DNA of 64,000 bases. Source: Actinomadura pelletieri DSM 43383. Its GTDB lineage: Bacteria > Actinomycetota > Actinomycetes > Streptosporangiales > Streptosporangiaceae. Both the position numbers and the translations under genes were made by a program. The stretch's first letter is position 1. Each line of letters starts with the position of its first letter. This document shows, in pieces, positions 16,999-25,130 of the stretch. The notes beneath the pieces were generated by a model. The model did not search any database. It worked only from the letters and a program-made list of their open reading frames with translations, and was not told the DNA's origin. Location of the stretch: the NCBI RefSeq assembly GCF_003634705.1, contig NZ_RBWU01000002.1, forward strand, positions 1,240,001 through 1,304,000, in the 5' to 3' direction.

Positions 16999-19900
16999 GT
17001 GGGCGGCTTCGCGGAACAGGATGATCCCGATGCCGGTTGGGGCGCGGTTCACGCGTCCCTGAACCGGTATGCGGAGCAGGGGGGCGCCGCGAATCTGGCC
17101 GCGGCCATCGACGCGCTGAGAGGCCATGCGGAGCCGGGCGGCGAGGAGCATGGGGCGCTGGCGAACCTGACGCTGGGCATACTGCTTCTGCTTCGCATCA
17201 TGCCCGAAGGCATGATGACCCTCGGAGAGCCCGATGCCGCATCCGCTCTGAGGCTCTTTTCCGATTGGACGCCGCTCAAGGACGATGCCGCGCGAGGCGA
17301 TCTCAAGGAAGGGATCTTTCGCCTGCGGCGTGGCCTGGACGACGACCACCTTCCTGCCGGGGCACGCCCCTTGGGTCGGATGTGCCTGGGGACGGCTCTG
17401 ATGCTGCGTGCCGGCTTGGGCATGGAAGGAACCGATGCTTCGGCCGACTTCGGGCAGGCTCTCTCGCTCATCAGGGAGGCACAGTCGGCCGGAAGCCTGC
17501 CTGACTCCATCGCTGGCATTCGTCCACACGGGTTGCTGCAGACCCTGACCGGACTCACCGCGGGGAAACTCGCCGCCGACGAGAGGGAACGAGGCATTGA
17601 CCCCGCTATCGTCCGAGCACGGCTCGAAACGTCCCTGGATGCGCTGGGTAAGGCGCAGGCGGAGTTGGCCGACCACGCGTTCGGTGCCTTTGTGGCGAGT
17701 GAGCTTGGAGCCACGCTGGCCCAACGTGCGGTCATCACCGGTCAGGTGAACGATCTGGACAAGGCCTGGAAACAGGTTTCCGATGCCCTCGCCGAGATGG
17801 ATCGGTCCGACCATCTGCTGCACGGTCACCCGGTGCACGACGATGTGCTGCGCACCCTGGCCGGCCTTGCGGTGTCGAACGCGGCGTACACGTTCGAGCC
17901 GGCAAGGATCGACGAGCTCGTCGAGCTGAGCGCGCGCGTCAGGAAGCGCACGGTTTCCAGCGACCCGCGGGTTAAGGCCCGCGATGACTTCCTCGCGGGG
18001 ATGATCTGGATGCTGCGCTCCCTGCGCGACGGGAGCCGCGCCGACGAGTCCGTGGCGATCGAGCACCTGCGGAAGGCGGCCGAGGGAATCCACCCGGACG
18101 ACGACCTCGCGCTGAGCGTCGTCGGAGTGCTCGGAGCCCTCCTGTTCGACCGGCACGGGCGTAAGGGCGGGTTCGATGACGCAGCGGCGGCAGGCCTGTA
18201 CTTCGAGACCGCCGCCAGAGTCCTCCGGGAGAGGGAGGACGGAGAGCGGGGTCTCGGCTCGCTGGAGGAGGTGGCCGTCCTAGGGCTCGGCACCTATGTC
18301 CGGGTCGTGCGCGGCTGGCGGGTGAGAGACGCTGACCTCGTGGAGGCTGCGCTGGCCGACCTCCGCCCGCTCGCGGCCGGACTTCCGGACGACCATGCCT
18401 GGCGTGCCGTCGTACGGACCGCGCTCGGCATCGGCACCATCGCGCGCGCGGTGCTCCGTCGAGAGTCTGAGGGGATCGGCGTGGGGGCCGGCATTCTCGC
18501 CGAGGAGGCGGAGCGGGCCGCCGCCGGTGTTTCGGAAGGATCCATGCCAGGGCGGATGGCAGCGCTCGTCGCCGACACGGCCGGACGGCTGATGCGGGGC
18601 GGCGGCGCGCTCGCGGCCTGGGCGATCATCAGCGATGACGGCCCACGCCTCGATCGCGCGATCGAGCTGATCGAACTGTCGCTGGACGAACGCCTCGCAG
18701 CGGGCCACCCGGCACCGGCAACCCCGGCCCGCCTCCACTGGGCGCTCGCAGTGGCCCGTCTCGTACGGCGTGACCGGCTGCGCGGGCTTGGACAGGATGC
18801 GCAGGATGATCTGTGGTCCGCGCTCGCCTCCCTTGAGCGAGCGCGGGAACTGACCGATGGGCACCCCGGTGATCCCGCCAGAGCCGCCGTCCTCCAGCGG
18901 CTGGCCCGGCTGTACCGTGAAATCGGCGACACGGACCGGGCGACGGATGCCGGGATGGCGGCCATGCGGGCGCACGGACAGGACGTCCTTGTGCAGTCCG
19001 ACCCAGAGAGCGCGCTGACGGTCGCTCGGGGTGCGGCGCCGCTGGCCCGCGCCATGGCCGCCTGGTGCTTGGCCGTCGGGAGACACGAGGACGCGGTCGC
19101 CGCTCTGGAACTCGGCCGGGGCCTCGTCCTACACGTTGCGACCGAGACCCGGACGCTGCCTGAGGTTCTCAAGCCGATCCGTCCCGACCTGGCCGAACGA
19201 TGGCAGGTAGAACTCGCCTCCGCACCCTCTACCGCGGCGTGGGAGAACAACGGCGAGGAGACTCCCGCGACGGAGCTGCTCGGCGAACTGCTCCAGTCGG
19301 AACCGCCGAACGACCTGCGAAGCCAAACTGTCGAGGTACTGAACGACCAGGTCAGGACGGCGCCTTCCATCGAGAGCATCGCGCGGGCGCTGCGCCTCGT
19401 CGATACCGACGCCCTCGCCTATCTGATCCGCGACCCGGACGGGACGGCCGGCGCGCTCGTCATCCGCGCGACAGGCACGACGTCCTGGGTACCCCTGCCC
19501 GCCCTGAAGGATGATGGGGCCGGCACACTGGCGGAGTTCGTCTCCGCGGCGGACGCGGTGCGGATGGCCACGGCAGATGACGCGGCGGTGGCTCGGCGTG
19601 ATGCCGCGATCGGCGCACTTTGCGGATGGGCGGGCGCCGCCTTTCGGCCCCTGCTGGACGAGGTCCTCGGCTGGGGGCTCGCCGGCACGCCACGGCTGAC
19701 GCTGGTGCCCTACGGTGACCTCGGTTTGGTGCCCTGGCACGCCGCCACGCTCGGCGCGGACGGACGTCGGGTCGTCCTGCACGAGGCCGTGATCACCTAT
19801 GCGGTGTCGGCCCGCCAGCTCATCGATGTGGCCGGGCGGCGCGGACCCGATCCGGACGCCCCGCGCGTATTCGTCGCGAACCCGTCCGGCGACCACTTCT

Positions 19901-20565
19901 TCTGGAACGCCCGCGCCGTCGGGGGCTTGGTGAAGCACTACTATCCGAGTGCCGTCCGTTACGGACGCCCGCGGGGGACGGCGGACGGAGCAGGCACGCC
20001 GGACGAGGTGCTGTCCTGGCTACCGGGAGGCACACGGTCCCCGGTCGCGTCCGTTCTGCATTTCGGATGCCACGCCGCCGCGATCCAGCCGGCCGCCCGC
20101 TCGTACCTCGAACTCGCCGGAGGAAAGCGGCTGGAGGTCCGCCGCATCTTGCACCTGGCCAGGAACCGCCGGCCCGGAAAACCCGGCGGCCTGATCATTT
20201 TGTGCGCCTGTTCGTCTGACCACGCCCGGCAAGATTACGACGAGGCCCTCACGCCCGCCACCGCGCTGCTGGAGAGCGGAGCGGCAACCGTGATAGGCGC
20301 GCGCTGGGAGGTCTTCGACCGCCCCACCGCGCTGCTGATCTTCACGTTCCACCACCATCTCCACGAGGGCCATGCCCCCGCCGAAGCGCTGCGCCTCGCC
20401 CAGTTGTGGATGCTCGACCGACAGCGCCGCCCTCCGCCCACCATGCCACCCATGCTCGCGGACGAATCCGCCTCTGACGACCTCGCCAATCCCGCCACCT
20501 GGGGCGCTTTCGTTCTACTCGGAGCGCCTTCCCCTGCAATACCCGAGGAACACGACCCACGCTGA
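16999..20565 (+). CDS. TPR-CHAT caspase-like protease
   Basis: 1188 aa. Residues 1 to about 850 are helical TPR-type repeats (for example the unit DPARAAVLQRLARLYREIGD). The CHAT domain covers about 880-1180. The Cys-His protease dyad is His1025 in LHFGCHAAA and the cysteine of ILCACSSDH (Cys1071 aligns with the LSAC position of the family; Cys1069 is two residues before). LGLVPWHAA and GAATVIGARW are typical CHAT strands. Such proteins (separase/caspase clan; Csx29 is a studied TPR-CHAT) cleave a protein target once their TPR part is triggered. Start GTG 16999 has GGTGGGG ahead of it. It ends 4 nt before an antitoxin gene and is co-transcribed with the RES toxin gene. Confidence 0.88.
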   Translation: MGGFAEQDDPDAGWGAVHASLNRYAEQGGAANLAAAIDALRGHAEPGGEEHGALANLTLGILLLLRIMPEGMMTLGEPDAASALRLFSDWTPLKDDAARGDLKEGIFRLRRGLDDDHLPAGARPLGRMCLGTALMLRAGLGMEGTDASADFGQALSLIREAQSAGSLPDSIAGIRPHGLLQTLTGLTAGKLAADERERGIDPAIVRARLETSLDALGKAQAELADHAFGAFVASELGATLAQRAVITGQVNDLDKAWKQVSDALAEMDRSDHLLHGHPVHDDVLRTLAGLAVSNAAYTFEPARIDELVELSARVRKRTVSSDPRVKARDDFLAGMIWMLRSLRDGSRADESVAIEHLRKAAEGIHPDDDLALSVVGVLGALLFDRHGRKGGFDDAAAAGLYFETAARVLREREDGERGLGSLEEVAVLGLGTYVRVVRGWRVRDADLVEAALADLRPLAAGLPDDHAWRAVVRTALGIGTIARAVLRRESEGIGVGAGILAEEAERAAAGVSEGSMPGRMAALVADTAGRLMRGGGALAAWAIISDDGPRLDRAIELIELSLDERLAAGHPAPATPARLHWALAVARLVRRDRLRGLGQDAQDDLWSALASLERARELTDGHPGDPARAAVLQRLARLYREIGDTDRATDAGMAAMRAHGQDVLVQSDPESALTVARGAAPLARAMAAWCLAVGRHEDAVAALELGRGLVLHVATETRTLPEVLKPIRPDLAERWQVELASAPSTAAWENNGEETPATELLGELLQSEPPNDLRSQTVEVLNDQVRTAPSIESIARALRLVDTDALAYLIRDPDGTAGALVIRATGTTSWVPLPALKDDGAGTLAEFVSAADAVRMATADDAAVARRDAAIGALCGWAGAAFRPLLDEVLGWGLAGTPRLTLVPYGDLGLVPWHAATLGADGRRVVLHEAVITYAVSARQLIDVAGRRGPDPDAPRVFVANPSGDHFFWNARAVGGLVKHYYPSAVRYGRPRGTADGAGTPDEVLSWLPGGTRSPVASVLHFGCHAAAIQPAARSYLELAGGKRLEVRRILHLARNRRPGKPGGLIILCACSSDHARQDYDEALTPATALLESGAATVIGARWEVFDRPTALLIFTFHHHLHEGHAPAEALRLAQLWMLDRQRRPPPTMPPMLADESASDDLANPATWGAFVLLGAPSPAIPEEHDPR

Positions 20566-20569
20566 GGAC

Positions 20570-21259
20570 ATGGCAAACCTTAATCCGATCGAAGAAGTTC
20601 TGGGCGCGCTGCGTGACCACTGGCTCGACGTCATGGAAAGGCTGGACGAGGAGGCCCGCGTCATGCTGATGGCGCTTCTCCGACAGTATTCCGACGCGGA
20701 CCCCGATGATCGGCCCGATATCGCGCTCGAAGTCGTGCTGCACCTGGGCGATTCGCTTCCCGCCGACCATCCGGTCCGGCGGGCGGTGGTTCGGGCTGAT
20801 TCGCCCATGCGCGCGGTCGGCACAGCCGACCCGCCGCAGGTCGACTTCGACGACCTGTTCGCGGAGTTGCAACGCCGGATGGCGGTTGTCGACGAGTCGG
20901 CGCACCGGGTGACCGGTGTCGACGAGGTGAAGTCGCGTCTGTTTGCCGCCCCGTCTCTCAGCCCGCGGCAGGTACGCGAACGCGGTCACGATCCGGACGA
21001 TCCCGCCTTGATCAGGCTTACGCCCACCGGCGGTGAGACGAGGCTGCCTGGCTTCCAGTTCGACGAGTCGGGCGCGCCCCGTCCGGTCGTGCTGCGGATC
21101 AACGCGATGCTGGGGGCCGACACCGACCCGTGGGGAACGGCGAGTTGGTGGCTCGAGGACAACGCCCGGTTCAACGAGGCCCCGTCCCGGCTGCTGGGGC
21201 GCATGGCGGACGAGGACCTGACGACCGCTGCCGCCGCCGTCATCGAGGACGGTGACTGA
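20570..21259 (+). CDS. RES-toxin antitoxin, DUF2384-like with an N-terminal extension
   Basis: 229 aa. The C-terminal part (about 145-229) has the pattern of MbcA/ParS/Xre-type antitoxins of RES toxins: RLPGFQFDESG, PVVLRINAMLGADTDPWG and a WWLEDN...APSRLLG end. The N-terminal 110 residues are a separate acidic helical domain (LGALRDHWLDVMERLDEEAR). They are joined by a linker at about 105-145 containing SPRQVRERGHDPDD. It would bind and silence the RES toxin and may autoregulate. ATG 20570 is 4 nt after the CHAT stop, with GAGG just upstream. Its stop overlaps the toxin start (TGATG). The linker is a natural place for cleavage by the CHAT protease; this is inference. Confidence 0.78.
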   Translation: MANLNPIEEVLGALRDHWLDVMERLDEEARVMLMALLRQYSDADPDDRPDIALEVVLHLGDSLPADHPVRRAVVRADSPMRAVGTADPPQVDFDDLFAELQRRMAVVDESAHRVTGVDEVKSRLFAAPSLSPRQVRERGHDPDDPALIRLTPTGGETRLPGFQFDESGAPRPVVLRINAMLGADTDPWGTASWWLEDNARFNEAPSRLLGRMADEDLTTAAAAVIEDGD

Positions 21260-21906
21260 TGGACGTCGTCGCACCGCCTGAGAATTACGTTGGAACGGCG
21301 AACTTCCACGAGCTCAAGAAGGGCGCCGTTCTGTATCGCCTGCATAGCGCGACCCGGCCGGCCACGAAGTTCAACACCAAACCCGCTCGGTCCCCCTTTG
21401 AAGGTGGACGTTTCGATGCGACTCCCGACGACCTGTACAGCTACCTGTATGCGGGCACAAGCCGGACGACCGTCTTGGCGGAACGTCTCCTGCGAAGCGT
21501 CCGCTTCGACAGCAATGGCCGGCGGCTGCTGCAGCGCCGCATGGTTGCCGGGCGCGCGCTGTCCAGAGTAGAGGTCATCGCCGACCTCACACTGCTGGCG
21601 CTGGTCAAAACATCGGATCTGGCCGCGGTCGCGCAGACTTCCGCGCTCGTCCAGTCGACCGACTATGCCCGGACGCGCTACTGCGGTCACTGGCTGCGGG
21701 AGCGTTTCCCGGCCGCGCAGGGTTTCATCTGGCAGTCGAATCGGGATGTCCCGCATAGCACACTCGTGCTGTTCGACGATCGAGGTGACACCGCAAACGC
21801 GCTGGCGTGCTCGCCGGACGGTCCCTTCCCGCTCGACACCCCCAAGGGAATCGAGGAAATAAACCGCCTCCTCGGGCCTTACAACGCCTACATAGAACTA
21901 CCCTGA
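21259..21906 (+). CDS. RES-domain toxin, putative NAD+-degrading enzyme
   Basis: 215 aa, close to the usual length. The RES triad can be placed as Arg27 in VLYRLHS, Glu75 in LAERLL and Ser160 in IWQSNRD; GGRFD at 49-53 and YLYAG at 62-66 also match the family. Studied RES toxins (MbcT) cleave or phosphorolyse NAD+ and kill or arrest the cell unless bound by an Xre/MbcA antitoxin. The upstream neighbour is exactly such an antitoxin, overlapping by 1 nt. The third gene of the operon is the TPR-CHAT protease, which is unusual. All key residues appear intact. Confidence 0.85.
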   Translation: MDVVAPPENYVGTANFHELKKGAVLYRLHSATRPATKFNTKPARSPFEGGRFDATPDDLYSYLYAGTSRTTVLAERLLRSVRFDSNGRRLLQRRMVAGRALSRVEVIADLTLLALVKTSDLAAVAQTSALVQSTDYARTRYCGHWLRERFPAAQGFIWQSNRDVPHSTLVLFDDRGDTANALACSPDGPFPLDTPKGIEEINRLLGPYNAYIELP

Positions 21907-22172
21907 CCGGGAGAAATTCCACGGAACTCGGCCACTTCATGGAATGGCATCGACTGAACGGACATTCTTTTATTGGATTTGGTGGAGCATTGTCTGTTGT
22001 GCAATAATTCCGGTATTGGTGGTTGGTCCGTCCCGCGTGGAGCAGTAGAGGGCGTTGGCCAACCGGAACATTCACCCATGCCATGCCTGCGACCGGTGTG
22101 GCGTGTTCTCGCCCGCACGCATCGTCTGCACGTATTGCCGTGCCGGTCGTGGACGGATAGGCCGAGGTAGAA
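21907..22172. promoter_or_regulatory. AT-rich intergenic region before the NPCBM protein
   Basis: 266 nt without a gene, clearly AT-richer than its flanks. It has TTCC-AC-GGAA near 21917 and TTCATGGAA near 21935. The latter is the same 9-mer seen upstream of the CHAT operon (about 16906). A promoter for the gene at 22173 must lie here, and the shared motif may tie the two transcription units together. Confidence 0.35.
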
Positions 22173-22883
22173 ATGGTTTCCTTTGACAAGGAATCGCGGG
22201 GCGGACGGCGTAAGACGCTCCGTAGGCGGACGTTCGATCTCATGATGCTGTTGACCATGCTCGGGGTGCTGGTCGGCCTGGCCAACTGGCTCTTTCCCCG
22301 CGACCGCGGTTCGGTTGGCCGGCCCGGCGAGGCGGCGACGACATCGGCGCCGACCCAGGCGGCGACGCAACTCCCGGCCACGCAACCTCCGGTCACTACG
22401 CCGCCGCCCACCTCGCCCCCGGTGCTTCCGGTGACCGGCTGGCTGGCCGACATGGAACCGGTGTCCGACAGTAGCGATGTCGACCCGGGACCGGTCACGA
22501 TGGGCGGGAAGGATTTCCTTCGTAGCCTGCACGTCACATGCACCTCCTGGTGCAACGATGGCAACCGTCCCGCCGAGGTGTACTACCTCGGCGGCAAATA
22601 CCGCACCTTCGAGGTCACCGTCGGGGTGAACGACCGCGCCGAAGAGGAGCAGGTCGGGGTGTTCCAGATCACCCGGGACGGGCACAACGAGCCGGACATC
22701 CGTGTGTCGTCCGGCAAGCCGAAGAAGGTCACGATCAACGTGACCGGCGTGCTGCGGCTGAGGCTGGAAGCCTTCCGACCGGGCACCACCGACGACCCCG
22801 CGATGGCGGGCGCCCGGGCGGCGGGCGGCGAGTCCAACCTGATGCCCGACCTGGCCTGGGGTGACCCTAGCGTCTCCGAGTGA
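22173..22883 (+). CDS. single-pass membrane protein with NPCBM-like extracellular domain
   Basis: 236 aa. A basic N-terminus (RRKTLRRR) precedes a TM helix at about 21-41, then a Thr/Pro/Ala linker (about 50-90), then a beta-rich domain. YYLGGKYRTFEVTVGVND and the KKVTINVTGVLRLRLEAF strand match the NPCBM/NEW2-type carbohydrate-binding fold used as a sensor tail in actinobacteria. The orientation rule puts the domain outside. It has a GAGG ribosome site before the ATG. It could bind cell-wall or foreign glycans. It converges on the macro-domain gene and belongs to the accessory region by position only. Confidence 0.7.
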   Translation: MVSFDKESRGGRRKTLRRRTFDLMMLLTMLGVLVGLANWLFPRDRGSVGRPGEAATTSAPTQAATQLPATQPPVTTPPPTSPPVLPVTGWLADMEPVSDSSDVDPGPVTMGGKDFLRSLHVTCTSWCNDGNRPAEVYYLGGKYRTFEVTVGVNDRAEEEQVGVFQITRDGHNEPDIRVSSGKPKKVTINVTGVLRLRLEAFRPGTTDDPAMAGARAAGGESNLMPDLAWGDPSVSE

Positions 22884-22887
22884 GCCG

Positions 22888-24033
22888 TCAGAGCGGGGGA
22901 CGGCCGAAGGCCCTGAGGACGGCGGAGGCGCTTCGCGCCGAACGCGTGATCACGTGCAGTTCCCAGGGGAACGGCCCCGTCCAGGGGTCGCCGCGAAGGG
23001 CCGTGTTCCGCTCGATCGATGACCACAGCCAGGCGAAGCTCTCCTCCGGCGCGAGTCCACCCCGACCGGCGCCGAACAGCGGGAACGCGATGGACCGCAG
23101 CGGCGGCGTCACCTGCCGCCGCTCCTGTGCCGCCAGCCTGAAGACGTTCTTCACGGCCCGGGCCACGGCGTCCGGAGCGACCCGGTACGCGAGGCCGCCG
23201 GCCTCCGGAACCGCCACCGCCGCGTGATAGACGCGGCGCACACCCGCGTCCCGCATCTCTCCGGAGCCCGTTGCCGCCACGGTGCCCGGAGCCACGGACA
23301 GCCCGATGCGTCCGTGCTCACGCCGCCACTCCGTCAGTTCGCGATGCACCGTGTCGTCCAGGACCTCCCCGGATTCCCCGAGCCGCGCCCCCGCCCGGCG
23401 GACGGCCGCCGACTGCGTGTCGCGGAAGAACCGGGACATCTCCAGGTACGTGTTCTCAGACGTGACGACGACGTCGACGTCGCGCAGCAATTCCACCGGG
23501 CCCACGTGCAGCGTGAGAGGTTTTCCTCCGGTGTCGATCTTCAGGACCGTCAATGGCGTGACGGGCTTACCGAGGGGCTCGCGATGATGCTTCGACCCCT
23601 CCTTGTCCCTGTCGGCTTCCGCCCGACAGAGGCGCAGCATGGCCTCGGCGGTCTGCTCGACGATCAATTGCTCGTGGCGCTTGCGGAACCGTTCGGTGGA
23701 GATGCCGTAGACGGCCGCGGCCCGCTTGCGGCGATCGCCTATGGGCCAGTCGCGGGTTCCCTCGGCCAGGCCGAAAACGTACTCGGCCGCGGTACTGAGA
23801 TTCCCGCCGCCGAGTAAGTCGACCGCTTCACGCAGGATCTCCTCCAGCACGGTCGGCCGGAATTCGCCCGACTCCTGGCCGTCCCCCTCGTCGGCGACCT
23901 CCCCGGCCGTGTGGCGGCACACCGCCGCGACGGCGTCAAGAGCCGCCAGCGGGAGATCTCGCACCTGGGTGAGACCCTTCCGACGCAACAGGTGAATGTC
24001 GGCGACGAGATTCCAGTGGGCAGGAGCCTGCAT
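22888..24033 (-). CDS. macro-domain protein with an N-terminal helical module
   Basis: 381 aa. Residues about 62-132 form a helical module (EAVDLLGGG, AAEYVFGLAEG, RRKRAAAVYGISTERFRKR) that recurs in the protein at 28811-29551. Residues about 175-365 form a macro domain: DVVVTSENTYLEMSRF, the GTVAATGSGEM loop, and FPLFGAGRGG, the conserved phosphate-binding loop. Macro domains bind or remove ADP-ribose. In a region with an NAD+-attacking RES toxin, it may sense NAD+ breakdown or reverse ADP-ribosylation. Start ATG 24033 has GGAG upstream. It is followed upstream, on the same strand, by the two-TM gene, 36 nt away, so the two are probably one operon. Confidence 0.8.
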   Translation of the reverse strand: MQAPAHWNLVADIHLLRRKGLTQVRDLPLAALDAVAAVCRHTAGEVADEGDGQESGEFRPTVLEEILREAVDLLGGGNLSTAAEYVFGLAEGTRDWPIGDRRKRAAAVYGISTERFRKRHEQLIVEQTAEAMLRLCRAEADRDKEGSKHHREPLGKPVTPLTVLKIDTGGKPLTLHVGPVELLRDVDVVVTSENTYLEMSRFFRDTQSAAVRRAGARLGESGEVLDDTVHRELTEWRREHGRIGLSVAPGTVAATGSGEMRDAGVRRVYHAAVAVPEAGGLAYRVAPDAVARAVKNVFRLAAQERRQVTPPLRSIAFPLFGAGRGGLAPEESFAWLWSSIERNTALRGDPWTGPFPWELHVITRSARSASAVLRAFGRPPL

Positions 24034-24069
24034 GGCTCCAGTTTGCCATCGGATGTGCAGCCGAGTGTG

Positions 24070-24852
24070 TCAGGTGACATCATCTGTCTGAAACGGCGCC
24101 TCCCGCGCGGACCCCCAGATATGTTCGAACTGTCCAAGCCAATATTCGTACCAGCTTCCGCCGTCGCGCCGGGTGAGCGTGAGGTGCATCCGGTCAGCGG
24201 TAGAGCGATTGTGTGCGCCGTGGAACTCCACGATCAGCGATCCACCCGGTGAGGAGGGATCCAGTGCGATAAGGCTGAATCCCGGGTTGTAGGGCAGTAA
24301 CCGGCAGGAGAAATGCCCGCGGCACCCCCATCGCCGCATCACGGTGAGCCGTTCCAGGCTTCTTTCCAGTGATAGCGAAAAGGGCTGCCCGGGGAAATCA
24401 ACCGCGTCGGTCAGTTGCCGGGTGGCCAGTGCGACCGCCTCGGGACGTTCTGGATCCAGCAGGACGATCCGCACGGAGCCGTCGTCCCGGTCGAGGACAT
24501 GACGCCGAAGCGTGTCACAACGCGTGGAGGTGAGAAGGTGCGCGCCGGAGGGGGCGAACAACCACAGTTCTCGCGCCCGGCGCAGCCTCGCCTCCAGCGG
24601 AACGTCTTCCTCGAACGCCGTGCGGTCCTTCAGTAGATCATCGAGTATGACGGCGTTCCCTTCCGGCACGGTGACCTGGTAGACCATCAGCCCGATTCCG
24701 GCGATGACTACCGACCAACGCACATCGTCGTCCACCAGATCGGTGAAGAGGGACAGGGCCGAGGTCGCGGTGGCGGCGAGCGCGACGACATACGACTCGA
24801 CATGGCGCTGGTCGCGAAGATCCCGGCAGATGCGGCGAATCGTGGGGTTCAT
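24070..24852 (-). CDS. two-TM protein with a PLD-like cytosolic domain
   Basis: 260 aa. Two hydrophobic segments at about 20-40 (VVALAATATSALSLFTDL) and 45-62 (SVVIAGIGLMVYQV) are followed by a cytosolic domain. RARELWLFAPSGAHLL and DGSVRIVLLDPERPEAVALA follow the first half of a phospholipase-D-like fold, but no HKD motif is present. The end (YEYWLGQFEHIWGSA) is common to this group. Such membrane proteins are found next to STAND, TIR or CHAT sensors and may act as a membrane effector. I chose ATG 24852 because AGGA sits 7 nt before it; ATG 24861 and GTG 24900 are alternatives. Confidence 0.6.
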   Translation of the reverse strand: MNPTIRRICRDLRDQRHVESYVVALAATATSALSLFTDLVDDDVRWSVVIAGIGLMVYQVTVPEGNAVILDDLLKDRTAFEEDVPLEARLRRARELWLFAPSGAHLLTSTRCDTLRRHVLDRDDGSVRIVLLDPERPEAVALATRQLTDAVDFPGQPFSLSLERSLERLTVMRRWGCRGHFSCRLLPYNPGFSLIALDPSSPGGSLIVEFHGAHNRSTADRMHLTLTRRDGGSWYEYWLGQFEHIWGSAREAPFQTDDVT

Positions 24853-25130
24853 ACCACTCATCCTGCGGTCGCCCGGCCGGTCCGGCGAGGGGACGCCCAC
24901 GAAACGCCCAGATCGCGACCGTGTTCACAGCCGCTGGGTACCCGGACATCCCCTCGCCTCACTGCGTCACGGAACCGTGATCGTCTTCGGTTCCTCGCTC
25001 TCCCCATCGGGTGGGCCGCATCGCATGGCGTCCTCCTCGTAGAACGGTCTTCGATGCCCTCGACGATGCGCCTGCTTCGGCGGAACTCGTAAGACGAACA
25101 CAAGGACAGCTTCGGGACAGTAGCCGGACA
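24853..25130. other. 278-nt gap between the two-TM gene and the second CHAT gene
   Basis: No frame with a ribosome site is visible. The region must carry the promoter of the leftward two-TM/macro pair and the end of the CHAT gene transcript. An 8-nt CGGAACCG / CGGTTCC pair near 24966-24990 could be part of a hairpin. Confidence 0.4.
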
